From positions 124,001 through 188,000 of the forward strand of contig NZ_JADQDM010000003.1 of the NCBI RefSeq assembly GCF_015694525.1: 64,000 nt of DNA, in the 5' to 3' direction. Of this stretch, positions 8,490 to 16,859 are shown one piece after another. How positions within the stretch are numbered: the stretch's first letter is position 1; every line of letters begins with the position of its first letter. The stretch comes from Hymenobacter ruricola (GTDB lineage: Bacteria; Bacteroidota; Bacteroidia; Cytophagales; Hymenobacteraceae). Position numbers and translations under genes: made by a program. The notes under the pieces were generated by a model, which was given only the letters and a program-made list of their open reading frames with translations, searched no databases and had not been told where the DNA came from.

Positions 8490-8497
8490 CAAATGTA
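8490..8497 (-). promoter_or_regulatory. Consensus -7 element upstream of the GntR gene
   Basis: TACATTTG on the minus strand is a full match to the Bacteroidota -7 consensus TAnnTTTG, 101 bp upstream of the regulator start. No CAGGA repeat accompanies it, suggesting a factor-independent promoter. No clear -33 TTG is seen at the expected distance. Confidence 0.4.
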
Positions 8498-8563
8498 GCT
8501 TTTTCCGCAATGCCAGCGGATAGATAGCTCAATAAAAGCAGAACGTCCTGGCAAGGCAAAAAC

Positions 8564-8660
8564 AGAACGTCATGCAGAGCGCAGCGAAGCATCTTTACCG
8601 CAGTAGTAAATGATTACTTCCTGCGGGCAAGATGCTTCGCTGCGCTCTGCATGACGTTCT
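8564..8660. repeat. Intergenic palindrome (GAGCGCAGCGA family), 32-bp arms
   Basis: Perfect inverted repeat, 8564-8595 against 8629-8660, just downstream of the aldolase/dehydrogenase stop. It shares GAGCGCAGCGAAGCATC with the element at 50498-50592. Confidence 0.85.
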
Positions 8661-8682
8661 ACTTGTTCGTCATGCTGTTCGC

Positions 8683-10791
8683 TTAGCGCACAAACGCCAT
8701 GGCCACGCCGCCGTCCACGTTCAGCACGTTGCCGGTCGATTTGCTCAAGGAGCCATCCACGAACACGCGCACGGCCTTGGCGATGTCCTCCGACAGCAGC
8801 TCCTCGCCCAGCAGCGTGCGCTTGGCGTAGTGCGCCGGCAATTCCTCAACCGAGATGCCGTAGGCCTTGGCGCGGCCGGCGGCCCACTCGCCTTCCCAGA
8901 TTTTGGAGCCGCGCAGCACGGCGTCGGGGTTCACGGTGTTCACGCGGATTTTGTCGCCTCCGAGCTCAGCGGCCAGCAGGCGGCTCATGTGCAGCTGGGC
9001 GGCTTTGGCCGTGCCGTAGGCCACGTTGTTGGGGCCGGCCACGAGGCCGTTTTTGCTGGCGATGTTCACGATGTCGCCGCCCAGGCCCTGCTGACGCAGG
9101 ATGACGACGGCGGCCTGGCTCACCAGGAACTGGCCTTTCACCAGCACGTCGTTCAAAATGTCCCAGTCGGCCTGCGTGGTCTCAGCCAGCGGCTTAGAGA
9201 TTGACAAACCGGCGCAGTTCACCACGATGTCGACGCCGCCGAACTGCAGCACGCCGGCGCGCAGCGACTCGGCAATGCTTTCGGCGCTGGTGACTTCGAT
9301 GGGCGCCGTAACGGCGCCGTCTTTGCCGAACTGCTTGCGTAGGTCGGTTTGGGTTTCTTCGAGGCGGTCGCGGTCCACGGCCACCACGCAGGCGCCGAAC
9401 TTCAGCAGCTCCTCGCAGATGGCTTTGCCGATGCCGCCGGTGCCGCCGGTCACGTAGGCCACCTTGCCCGAGAGGGCTTTGGGCGGGGCCATGCGCTGCA
9501 GCTTGGCTTCTTCCAGCAGCCAGTATTCGATGTTAAAGGCTTCCTGCTCGGGCAGGCCCTGGTAGGTGCTCACCGCTTCAGCCCCGCGCATCACGTTGAT
9601 GGCGTTGGTGTAGAATTCGGCGGCCACGCGGGCGGTCTGCTTGTCTTTCGAGAAAGAGAACAAGCCCACGCCGGGCCACAGGATGATGACCGGGTTGGCG
9701 TCGCGCATGGCGGGCGAGTTCGGGTGCTTGCTGCGCTCGTAGTAGGCGGCGTAGTCGGCGCGGTAGGCCTCAAACTGGCTTTCCAGGTAGGTTTTCACGC
9801 CGGCCGCATCCCCTTGCATCACGTCGGCGTCGAGCACGAGCGGACGGATTTTGGTGCGCAGGAAGTGGTCGGGGCAGGAGGTGCCTTTGGCGGCGAGGCG
9901 GGCGAGGTCGTGCGAGTTCACGAATTCGAGCACGCGGGCGTCGTCGGTGTAGTGGCCCAGCATGCGGCGCTGGCTGCTGGCCAGGCCGCGCAGCACGGGC
10001 ATCACGGCGGCGGCGGCGGCGCGGCGCTGGGCCGCGTCCAGGGTTTGCTCGCGCTTCACCCCGCCGAAAACCGGGCCGCGCTGGCCGTAGTTGGCTTCGA
10101 GGTATTTGGCGGCCTGCTCAATCACCTCCAGGGTGTTGATGTAGGAATCGTAAGAGGTATCGCCCCAGGTGAAGAGGCCGTGGCCGCCGAGGATGACGCC
10201 GCGCAGGCCGGGGTTCTCGGCCACAATCTTTTCCAACTGCAGGCCCAGGTCGAAGCCGGGCTTCTGCCAGGGCAGCCAGCCCATGCTGTCGCCCCAGATG
10301 TCGTGCATAATCTGCTCGCCGTCCTTGCTGGCCGCGATGGCAATCAGGGCGTCGGGGTGCAGGTGGTCGATGTGCTTGAAGGGCAGCAGGCCGTGCAGCG
10401 GCGTGTCGATGCTGGGCGTGGCGCACTTGGGGTCGAAGAGGCAGTATTCGAACAAACCCACCATTTCATCTTCAAATTCCAGGCCGCGGTAGCGGTTCTT
10501 GAGCTGGTGCAGCTTCTCGACGTAGAGGTTGGCGCAGCCGGCCTTGGTGAGCGTGCCGATGTCGCCGCCCGAGCCCTTCACCCACATCACCTCGGCGGGC
10601 TGGCCGGTCACGGGGTCGGTTTCCTGGATTTTGCAGGAGGTGTTGCCGCCGGCGTAGTTGGTCAGGCGCAGGTCGGCGCCCAGCAGGTTGGAGCGGTAGA
10701 GGAACAGGGCCACTTCGTCGCCGGCCAGTTCGGCGGCTTTCGTTTCGTCCCAGAGGTAACTCACGTGCTGGAAAGTGAGGGTTTTTTCCAT
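8683..10791 (-). CDS. Bifunctional rhamnulose-1-phosphate aldolase / L-lactaldehyde dehydrogenase
   Basis: A 702-residue two-domain enzyme. The N-terminal class II aldolase domain (about residues 1-430, with HLHPDALIAIA and the GGHGLFTWGD metal-site region) should split rhamnulose 1-phosphate into DHAP and L-lactaldehyde. The C-terminal short-chain dehydrogenase (about 448-702; TGGTGGIG nucleotide loop, NCAG, catalytic Y-G-T-A-K) should oxidise lactaldehyde to L-lactate. This fusion is known from alphaproteobacterial and Bacteroidota rhamnose pathways (RhaEW/RhaD-like). The lactate product explains the lutABC genes in the same block. A CAGGA-repeat promoter lies 51-96 bp upstream. Confidence 0.92.
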   Translation of the reverse strand: MEKTLTFQHVSYLWDETKAAELAGDEVALFLYRSNLLGADLRLTNYAGGNTSCKIQETDPVTGQPAEVMWVKGSGGDIGTLTKAGCANLYVEKLHQLKNRYRGLEFEDEMVGLFEYCLFDPKCATPSIDTPLHGLLPFKHIDHLHPDALIAIAASKDGEQIMHDIWGDSMGWLPWQKPGFDLGLQLEKIVAENPGLRGVILGGHGLFTWGDTSYDSYINTLEVIEQAAKYLEANYGQRGPVFGGVKREQTLDAAQRRAAAAAVMPVLRGLASSQRRMLGHYTDDARVLEFVNSHDLARLAAKGTSCPDHFLRTKIRPLVLDADVMQGDAAGVKTYLESQFEAYRADYAAYYERSKHPNSPAMRDANPVIILWPGVGLFSFSKDKQTARVAAEFYTNAINVMRGAEAVSTYQGLPEQEAFNIEYWLLEEAKLQRMAPPKALSGKVAYVTGGTGGIGKAICEELLKFGACVVAVDRDRLEETQTDLRKQFGKDGAVTAPIEVTSAESIAESLRAGVLQFGGVDIVVNCAGLSISKPLAETTQADWDILNDVLVKGQFLVSQAAVVILRQQGLGGDIVNIASKNGLVAGPNNVAYGTAKAAQLHMSRLLAAELGGDKIRVNTVNPDAVLRGSKIWEGEWAAGRAKAYGISVEELPAHYAKRTLLGEELLSEDIAKAVRVFVDGSLSKSTGNVLNVDGGVAMAFVR

Positions 10792-10841
10792 GATGGTGCT
10801 TCTGTTGCGGTACAGAATTCGGGATGGGGTTGCTTTGGGTG

Positions 10842-10887
10842 CAAAGGTGCCGGGCCGGGCTGGCTACCAACCTCCTGCACTCTCCTG
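10842..10887 (-). promoter_or_regulatory. CAGGA-repeat promoter of the aldolase/dehydrogenase gene
   Basis: Read on the minus strand, CAGGAG at 10887 and CAGGAG at 10877 form a perfect 10-bp-period direct repeat (CAGGAGAGTGCAGGAGG). CACCTTTG ends at 10842, 46 bp from the start. A TTG overlaps the end of the second repeat near the -33 position. The -7 element lacks the TA of the consensus, as expected for an activator-dependent promoter. Confidence 0.6.
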
Positions 10888-10914
10888 CTCGGGCATAAAA
10901 AGTTATTGTGAGCA

Positions 10915-11004
10915 GTAGCGCGGACTTTGTAGTCCGCGTCGCCGCGCCGTTTTGGGTGTCGTTTGGGTTTCCGCTGGGGACGCGGACTACAAAGTCCGCG
11001 CTAC
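10915..11004. repeat. Intergenic palindrome (variant GGACT-ttgt-AGTCC)
   Basis: Perfect 26-bp arms, 10915-10940 against 10979-11004, between the divergent aldolase and rhaT genes. Compared with the copies at 4423 and 7295, the inner hairpin is GGACT/AGTCC around TTTGT, with changes on both sides that keep pairing. Confidence 0.85.
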
Positions 11005-11024
11005 TTTCCGCATTATTTCGCACT

Positions 11025-11069
11025 CAGGAGAGCACAGGAGGGTTGGGGCTCACTTACCGGGCAGCTTTG
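11025..11069 (+). promoter_or_regulatory. CAGGA-repeat promoter of rhaT
   Basis: CAGGAG at 11025 and 11035 is a perfect direct repeat with 10-bp period (CAGGAGAGCACAGGAGG). CAGCTTTG ends at 11069, 45 bp from the start and 18 bp before the rhaT ATG. A TTG at 11044-11046 sits just after the second repeat. Of all copies in the window this is the best formed. Confidence 0.6.
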
Positions 11070-11087
11070 CCCAAAACCGAAAATCGT

Positions 11088-12176
11088 ATGGCTGTCATCT
11101 GGGGAGTTATCCTGCACGCGCTGGGCGGCTTTGCCTCCGGCAGTTTTTACCTGCCCTACAAGAAAGTCAACGGCTGGGCCTGGGAAAGCTACTGGCTGGT
11201 GGGCGGCATCGTGAGCTGGCTGCTGGCGCCCTGGGTGCTGGGCTACCTCACCGTGCCGCACCTGTTTGAGGTGCTGCACCAGGCCGACAATTCCACCATT
11301 TTCTGGGCCTACTTCTGGGGCATTCTCTGGGGCACGGGCGGGCTCACGTTCGGGCTGGCCATGCGGTACCTGGGCCTGAGCCTGGGCATGGCCGTCACGC
11401 TGGGGCTGTGCGCGGTGTTTGGCACGCTGGTGCCACCCATTTACGAAGGCAAGATGGGCGAGCTACTGAGCACCTCCTCGGGCCGCTACATCATGCTGGG
11501 GCTGGGCGTGTGCGTGCTGGGCATCCTCATTTGCGGCCGGGCGGGCCTGCTCAAGGAAAAAACCCTGACCCAGGAGCAAAAGCAGGAATCCATTGCTGAA
11601 TTTGACCTGAAAAAGGGCCTGCTGGTGGCCGTGTTTTCGGGCATCATGAGCGCCTGCTTCTCGTTCGGGCTCACGGCCGGGCAGCCCATTGCCAAGCTGG
11701 CCGAAGCCAACGGCACCAACCCGCTGTTCGTCAATAACGCCATTCTGGTCATCATCCTGCTCGGCGGCCTCACCACCAACGCGGTGTGGTGCCTCTACCT
11801 CAACGTCAAAAACAAGACCTACACCGACTACCTCAACCCCTCGTACCCGGCCCTGCGCAACGTGTTGTTCTGCGCGCTGGCGGGCACCACGTGGTACTTC
11901 CAGTTCTTCTTCTACGGCATGGGCGACAGCCAGATGGGCGCCTACCGCTTCTCGGGCTGGACGCTGCACATGGCCTTCATCATCGCCTTCAGCAGCATGT
12001 GGGGCCTGGTGCTGCACGAGTGGCGCGGCGCCAACCGCAGCACCATGCGCACCGTCACGCTGGGCATCATCGCCGTGGTGCTCTCCACGGTGGTGGTGGG
12101 CTACGGCAACTACCTGGGCGACCCCTCGCGCAAGGCGGCCGCGCAGGACACGGCCAGTGCGAACACGGCAGAGTAG
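11088..12176 (+). CDS. rhaT: L-rhamnose/proton symporter
   Basis: A 362-residue inner-membrane transporter of the RhaT (drug/metabolite transporter-like) family that imports L-rhamnose with protons. About ten hydrophobic helices are visible, beginning with MAVIWGVILHALGGFASGSF and including FWGILWGTGGLTFGLAMRYL and LGLCAVFGTLVPPIYEGK, both characteristic of RhaT. Length is close to that of E. coli RhaT. It is divergent from the aldolase gene and has a CAGGA-repeat promoter immediately upstream, which implies shared control with rhaI and the aldolase. I see no truncation. Confidence 0.93.
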   Translation: MAVIWGVILHALGGFASGSFYLPYKKVNGWAWESYWLVGGIVSWLLAPWVLGYLTVPHLFEVLHQADNSTIFWAYFWGILWGTGGLTFGLAMRYLGLSLGMAVTLGLCAVFGTLVPPIYEGKMGELLSTSSGRYIMLGLGVCVLGILICGRAGLLKEKTLTQEQKQESIAEFDLKKGLLVAVFSGIMSACFSFGLTAGQPIAKLAEANGTNPLFVNNAILVIILLGGLTTNAVWCLYLNVKNKTYTDYLNPSYPALRNVLFCALAGTTWYFQFFFYGMGDSQMGAYRFSGWTLHMAFIIAFSSMWGLVLHEWRGANRSTMRTVTLGIIAVVLSTVVVGYGNYLGDPSRKAAAQDTASANTAE

Positions 12177-12218
12177 GGGGCCTGCGCCTCAGATATCTTG
12201 CCCGGATAAGCCTGGAAG

Positions 12219-12404
12219 CACGGGCAGCGCTGCCCGGTTCATCTTGAGCAGGTAAGAGATACCGGGCAGCGCTGCCGGGTGCATCTCAAGCAGGTGAGAT
12301 AGGCCAGGCAGCGCTGCCCGGTGCCCATTAGGTAGTTAAGATAAGCCTGGCAGCGCTGCCCGATGCTTCTCAGGCGGGTAAGCAGTGCCGGGCAGCGCTG
12401 CCGG
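12219..12404. repeat. Five-copy 42-bp tandem repeat with palindromic cores
   Basis: The core CAGCGCTG occurs at 12225, 12267, 12309, 12351 and 12393, exactly 42 bp apart each time, within longer palindromes such as CGGGCAGCGCTGCCCG. Sequence between cores is partly conserved (AGATA/AAGATA, CAGGTGAG, TCTCA). It fills most of the gap between rhaT and the GH2 gene and ends about 105 bp before the GH2 start. There are no cas genes, and the units are near-identical, so it is not a CRISPR array. Confidence 0.85.
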
Positions 12405-12506
12405 ACTTGCGTCGGGGCCTGCATGTGGGATAGGGCCGATGAGCCGGTAGGCCAGCCTTCGGTTCGCGGCGCACTGCCTGTCGCCCCGTTTGCTTTCCTT
12501 CGCGCC

Positions 12507-15383
12507 ATGTCTACTTTCTCTGTGTGTCGGCTTTTGCTCGTGTGCCTGCTACTGGCCGCCCAAGCCGCCCGCGCCCAGCCTACGGCCCAGAAGCAAATCC
12601 AGTACCTCTCGGGCCGCGACAACCGCCGCGCTGTGAAGTGGGATTTCTACTGCACCGGCGGGCGCCAAAGCGGCTATTGGACCAGCATTGCCGTGCCCTC
12701 GTGCTGGGAGCAGGAGGGTTTCGGCCTCTACAACTACGGCCGCGACTACAAAACCTACGGCAAAAACTTCCGCTTCGCCGACGAGCAGGGGCTGTACAAG
12801 CACGCCTTCCCGGTGCCCGCCGCCTGGCGCGGCCGGCGCGTCGAAATCGTGTTCGAAGGCTCGATGACGGACACCGAAGTGCGGGTAAACGGGCAGGTGG
12901 CGGGCGCCGTGCACCAGGGCGCGTTCTACCGCTTCAAGTATGATATCACCGACAAGCTAAAATTCGGCGAAGCCAATGTGCTGGAAGTGAAAGTCAGCAA
13001 GATGTCGGCCGAGCCCAGCGTGAACAACGCCGAGCGGCTGGCCGACTACTGGATTTTCGGCGGGATTTTCCGGCCCGTCTACCTGCAAGCTTACCCGCAG
13101 CAATACGCCGACAACGTGGCCATCGACGCCCGCGCTAATGGCAGTTTCACCCTCCGCACCAACGTGCGCCACGTGCGGCAGGCCGCCGAATTGCAAGCCG
13201 ACATTCTCGACCCCACCGGCCAGACCGTGGGCACCGCCCGCGCCGCCGTGGCCGCCGGCGACACCCTAGCCCGCCTGACCACCACCGTCAAAAACCCGCG
13301 CCAATGGACCAGCGAAACGCCCGCGCTCTACCGCGCCCGGCTCACACTGCGCACCGGCAATGAAACCCTATACCAAACCACCGAAACCTTCGGCTTCCGC
13401 ACCATCGAAGTGCGGCGCGGCCGGGGCATTTTTGTGAATGGCACGCCGGTGAAAATGAAGGGCGCCAACCGCCACAGCTGGTGGCCCGAAACCGGCCGCA
13501 CCCTCAACGATTCCATACAGCTGCTCGACGTGAAGCTGCTGAAACAGATGAACATGAACGCCGTGCGCCTGTCTCACTACCCGCCCGACGCCGAATTTCT
13601 GCACCTCTGCGACTCGCTGGGCCTCTACGTGCTTGACGAGCTGGCCGGCTGGCAAAAAGCCTACAGCACCCGGGCCGGCACCCCGCTGGTGCGCGCCATG
13701 GTGGAAAAGGACCAGAACCACCCCAGCGTCATCTTCTGGGACAACGGCAACGAGGGCGGCACCAACAAGGAGCTGGACGCCGTTTTTGCCCAATACGACC
13801 TCACCCGGCGGCCCGTCATTCACCCGCACCACCGCCCCGGCAACGCCCACAGCGGCATCGACTGCAACCACTACGAGGACTACTACAGCACCCAAAAAAT
13901 CCTGGCCGACTCGCTCATTTACATGCCCACCGAGTTCCTGCACAGCCAGGATGACGGGGGCGGGGGCGCCGGCTTGGCCGATATGTGGGAGCTGCACTGG
14001 AAAGCCCCGCGCTCGGGCGGCGGCTTCCTCTGGGCGCTGCTAGACGAGGGAATTGTGCGCACCGACCAGAACAACCTCATCGACGTGAATGGCGTGAACG
14101 CGCCCGACGGCATTGTGGGCCCGCACCGCGAGAAGGAGGGCAGCTTCTTCGCCATCCGCGAGATTTTTTCGCCCATCAACATCCGCCTCAAAGAGCTGCC
14201 GGCCAGGTTCAACGGCACTATTGAAGTCGAAAACCGCTACCATTTCACCAACCTCAGCCAGTGCTTTTTTCAGTGGGAGCTGGTGAACTTTCGCAAGCCC
14301 AACGACCCCTTCACGGGCAGCCTCACGCAGCAGAAAAGCCGCTTCAAAAGCCCCGCCGTGGCCCCGCTGGCCACCGGCCGGCTCCGGTTGGACCTGCCCA
14401 AAGACTGGAAGAATTACGACGCGCTGGTGCTCTCGGCCTACGACCCGTTCAAAAACCAGGTGTATAAATGGACCTGGAAAACCGGCGGCAACGCCAAGCT
14501 GCTCGATGGCGTGCTCAGCCTTGAAGCCAAAGACAAATCAGCCGTGGAAGCCACCGAAACCGATACCACGCTGACCCTGAAAGCCAGCAACATCAGCGTC
14601 ACTTTCAACAAGCAAAACGGCCGCCTCACCGGCGTGAAGGGCAACAACGGCGACCGGCTTTCCTTCACCAACGGCCCGGTGCCGGTGGCCGGCACCGCCG
14701 CCTTCGCCGGCCTGCAGCACCACGCCGAGCCCGACGGCGAAGTAGTGGAAGCCACCTACACCGGCGACCTGCGCGCCGTGCGCTGGAAGATGCACGCCAG
14801 CGGCTGGCTGCGCCTCGACTACGAATACGCCCTCACCGGCGACTACCCCTTCACCGGCCTCAGCTTCAGCTACCCCGAAAACTTCGTGATTGGCGCCAAA
14901 TGGCTGGGCCAGGGCCCCTACCGCAGCTGGAAAAACCGCCTGGCCGGCACCGCCCTCAACGTGTGGAGCAACGCCAACAACAACACCCAAACGGCGGCCG
15001 CGCCCTGGATTTACCCCGAGTTCAAAGGCTATTTCGCCGACGTGGCCTGGCTGGAAATGAACACCGTGGAAGGCAAATTCCTCGTCGCCAGCCCCGGCGA
15101 AAACCTGTTCGTCCGCCGCTTCAATTTCTACGGCCTCTCGGGCGTGAAACCCCAGCCCGGCCTGCCCACCGGCGACATTTCCTTCCTCGACGCCATCCCG
15201 CCCATCGGCACCAAGCTCGGCCTCACCATCGACCCCAACCCCCAAAACCTCGGCCCGGCCAGCGAAACCAACCACTTTGCCGGCGCGCCCACCCGGCGCA
15301 CGCTGTACTTCTATTTCGGCCTGCCGCCCACCAGCAGCCAGCCCCAGCCCTACGTCGCACCGGTGAAGGACGACCTGTTTTAG
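12507..15383 (+). CDS. Glycoside hydrolase family 2 protein, secreted
   Basis: A 958-residue exo-glycosidase, probably acting in the periplasm on a side chain of the target polysaccharide. The signal peptide is MSTFSVCRLLLVCLLLAAQA followed by ARAQ. Then come a jelly-roll sugar-binding domain (about 30-205; PSCWEQEGFGLYNYG, GSMTDTEVRVNG), an Ig-like domain (about 210-300) and a TIM barrel from about 310 (MKGANRHSWWPETGR, MNAVRLSHYPPD). The likely acid/base glutamate is in WDNGNEGG. The segment around MPTEFLHSQDDGGGG is where the nucleophile is expected but deviates from well-studied GH2 enzymes. Specificity is unknown (beta-galactosidase, beta-glucuronidase or similar). The first ATG with a signal peptide was chosen. 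Confidence 0.85.
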   Translation: MSTFSVCRLLLVCLLLAAQAARAQPTAQKQIQYLSGRDNRRAVKWDFYCTGGRQSGYWTSIAVPSCWEQEGFGLYNYGRDYKTYGKNFRFADEQGLYKHAFPVPAAWRGRRVEIVFEGSMTDTEVRVNGQVAGAVHQGAFYRFKYDITDKLKFGEANVLEVKVSKMSAEPSVNNAERLADYWIFGGIFRPVYLQAYPQQYADNVAIDARANGSFTLRTNVRHVRQAAELQADILDPTGQTVGTARAAVAAGDTLARLTTTVKNPRQWTSETPALYRARLTLRTGNETLYQTTETFGFRTIEVRRGRGIFVNGTPVKMKGANRHSWWPETGRTLNDSIQLLDVKLLKQMNMNAVRLSHYPPDAEFLHLCDSLGLYVLDELAGWQKAYSTRAGTPLVRAMVEKDQNHPSVIFWDNGNEGGTNKELDAVFAQYDLTRRPVIHPHHRPGNAHSGIDCNHYEDYYSTQKILADSLIYMPTEFLHSQDDGGGGAGLADMWELHWKAPRSGGGFLWALLDEGIVRTDQNNLIDVNGVNAPDGIVGPHREKEGSFFAIREIFSPINIRLKELPARFNGTIEVENRYHFTNLSQCFFQWELVNFRKPNDPFTGSLTQQKSRFKSPAVAPLATGRLRLDLPKDWKNYDALVLSAYDPFKNQVYKWTWKTGGNAKLLDGVLSLEAKDKSAVEATETDTTLTLKASNISVTFNKQNGRLTGVKGNNGDRLSFTNGPVPVAGTAAFAGLQHHAEPDGEVVEATYTGDLRAVRWKMHASGWLRLDYEYALTGDYPFTGLSFSYPENFVIGAKWLGQGPYRSWKNRLAGTALNVWSNANNNTQTAAAPWIYPEFKGYFADVAWLEMNTVEGKFLVASPGENLFVRRFNFYGLSGVKPQPGLPTGDISFLDAIPPIGTKLGLTIDPNPQNLGPASETNHFAGAPTRRTLYFYFGLPPTSSQPQPYVAPVKDDLF

Positions 15384-15448
15384 GGTAAATCAGAGAGTAG
15401 GCAAAAGCCATAAACGGAACGGTCATGCTGGGGGCTTCCGGCAGGGTG

Positions 15449-15482
15449 CAGGAGAGTGGCGGTGCTACCACGAGCTTCCTTG
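15449..15482 (+). promoter_or_regulatory. Possible CAGGA site before the GH43-like gene
   Basis: CAGGAGAGTGGCGGTG starts at 15449 and a CCTTG ends at 15482, giving a 34-bp layout like that before the DUF4450 gene (35 bp). Only one good half-site is present. If real, the upstream GTG at 15456 cannot be the translation start. Confidence 0.25.
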
Positions 15483-15512
15483 CGGCATTCTTCGTCCTTC
15501 AACTTCCCGCCC

Positions 15513-16595
15513 GTGCTTGCCCGTCGTACTTTTCTCACCGGCCTGGTGCTGGCGCCGCTGGCGCGGGCCTGGGCCGGCTTTGCCGCGCCGCGCCTGATTG
15601 ACTATCCCAAAGGAGCTTTCTCGAAGTTCAGCAAGCACCTGAAACCAGTGGGGCGGGCGCTGGAGCTGCCCGACTGCTACGTGTGGTGCAACTCACCCAT
15701 CTACGGGCCCGACGGCCGGGTGCACGTGTTTTTCTCGCGCTGGGCGGCCGGCAAGGGCATGGGCGGCTGGCTGAACGGCTCCGAAATCTGCCACGCGGTG
15801 GCCGACAAGCCGGAAGGGCCCTACGCCTTCGTGGAGGTGGTGCTGGCCCCGCGCGGCCCCGGCCACTGGGACGCCACCACCTGCCACAACCCCAGCATTC
15901 AGCTGGTGGATGGGCAGTACTGCCTGTTTTTCATGGGCAATGCCAACGGCAAAACCGACACCAAGCGCATCGGCCTGGCCACCGCGCCCACCCTGGATGG
16001 CCCCTGGACGCGCCCCGACCAGCCCCTGCTGCTGCCCGGCCCCGCCGGCGCCTGGGACGACCACTGCACCACCAACCCCGCCTTCATCAAGCACCCCAAC
16101 GGCCAGTACTGGCTCTACTACAAGTCCTGGAACACCCGCGAATACGAAGAAGCGAAGGGCCAGGCCATCCGCGGCAATCGCAAGTACGGCCTGGCCGTGG
16201 CCGAGCAGCTGCACGGGCCTTACGTGAAATTTGAGGGCAACCCGGTCATCGACTTCTCGGGGCAGGGCCACAACAAGCAGTTTGAAGATGCCTTTGTGTG
16301 GCGGCAGCACGGCAAGTTCCAGCTGCTGGCCCGCGACATGGGCGTGTACAGCCAGGAAGTGGGCCTGTTTCTGGAGTCGGAAGACGGCAAGGCGTGGAGC
16401 TTTCCCACCATTGCCTTCCGCGCCATCCGCGACTATGGGGTGCCGGAGCCGCCCGCGCCGCCCAGCCTCAAGCGCTACGGCCGCCTCGAACGGCCGCAGC
16501 TGCTGCTGCGCAACGGCAAGCCGGAATACTTGTTCTGCGCCTCGCAGGGCGGTAAATTCATGACGGCTTCGTCGTTTATTCTCAAAATCACCTGA
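15513..16595 (+). CDS. GH43/GH32-like five-bladed beta-propeller glycosidase, exported
   Basis: About 360 residues with a beta-propeller fold like GH43, GH32 and related families, probably a periplasmic glycosidase of this PUL. Visible repeated blade motifs include WCNSPIYGPDGRVHVFFSRW, NPSIQLVDGQYCLFF, NPAFIKHPNGQYWLYY and FEDAFVWRQHGKFQLLARD, supplying conserved Asp/Glu positions. I choose the GTG giving V-L-A-R-R-T-F-L because it begins a twin-arginine-like signal peptide (ARRTFLTGLVLAPLARA). A GTG at 15456 is in frame but overlaps a possible operator. No ATG is available, so the start is uncertain. Substrate cannot be read from sequence. Confidence 0.7.
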   Translation: MLARRTFLTGLVLAPLARAWAGFAAPRLIDYPKGAFSKFSKHLKPVGRALELPDCYVWCNSPIYGPDGRVHVFFSRWAAGKGMGGWLNGSEICHAVADKPEGPYAFVEVVLAPRGPGHWDATTCHNPSIQLVDGQYCLFFMGNANGKTDTKRIGLATAPTLDGPWTRPDQPLLLPGPAGAWDDHCTTNPAFIKHPNGQYWLYYKSWNTREYEEAKGQAIRGNRKYGLAVAEQLHGPYVKFEGNPVIDFSGQGHNKQFEDAFVWRQHGKFQLLARDMGVYSQEVGLFLESEDGKAWSFPTIAFRAIRDYGVPEPPAPPSLKRYGRLERPQLLLRNGKPEYLFCASQGGKFMTASSFILKIT

Positions 16596-16652
16596 GCTTT
16601 TTTCGATTGATAATGAGGCCGCGGCGCTGGCAAGCGCCTGCCGGCGAGCGGG

Positions 16653-16697
16653 CAGGAGGGTGCGGGAAGGCGCTGCGGCGAAAGAAAGAAACATTTG
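16653..16697 (+). promoter_or_regulatory. CAGGA-repeat promoter 270 bp upstream of susC
   Basis: CAGGAG at 16653 and CGGGAAG at 16663 (10-bp period), then AACATTTG ending at 16697: 45 bp in total. The 19-mer GCAGGAGGGTGCGGGAAGG is identical to that at 1258-1276. It precedes a structured region rather than a coding start. Confidence 0.5.
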
Positions 16698-16701
16698 CAT
16701 A

Positions 16702-16858
16702 AATGGTAGAGTGAGGCGCCCGGGCGCTATTTGGGGCGTTGCAGGCGGGCGGCTTTGGAGCGGCCGCCTGCCACACCTCAGGTTCGCCGCCTCACCCGTT
16801 TTGCGAGTCTGGCCAATCGAGTACAGAAACTGGCTAAGATGGTAGCCAAAAGGCCCAA
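16702..16858 (+). ncRNA. Candidate structured RNA or long structured 5' leader of susC
   Basis: Downstream of the promoter at 16653-16697, GTGAGGCG (16711-16718) pairs with CGCCTCAC (16788-16795), enclosing GCAGGCGG (16741-16748) paired with CCGCCTGC (16764-16771) and a GCGC/GCGC mini-hairpin. A further hairpin TGGCTA-loop-TAGCCA lies near 16830-16848. No T-rich terminator follows, so it may be a leader that continues into susC rather than a free RNA. No riboswitch class is recognised. Confidence 0.3.
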
Positions 16859-16859
16859 C

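Noticed and set aside
12219-12404. CRISPR-like array
   Set aside because: Units are tandem and nearly identical with palindromic cores; there are no distinct spacers and no cas genes.
12239-12622. Minus-strand frame encoding a 14-residue repeat protein
   Set aside because: The repeat comes from the 42-bp DNA array (42 = 14 codons) and the frame runs antisense into the GH2 gene.
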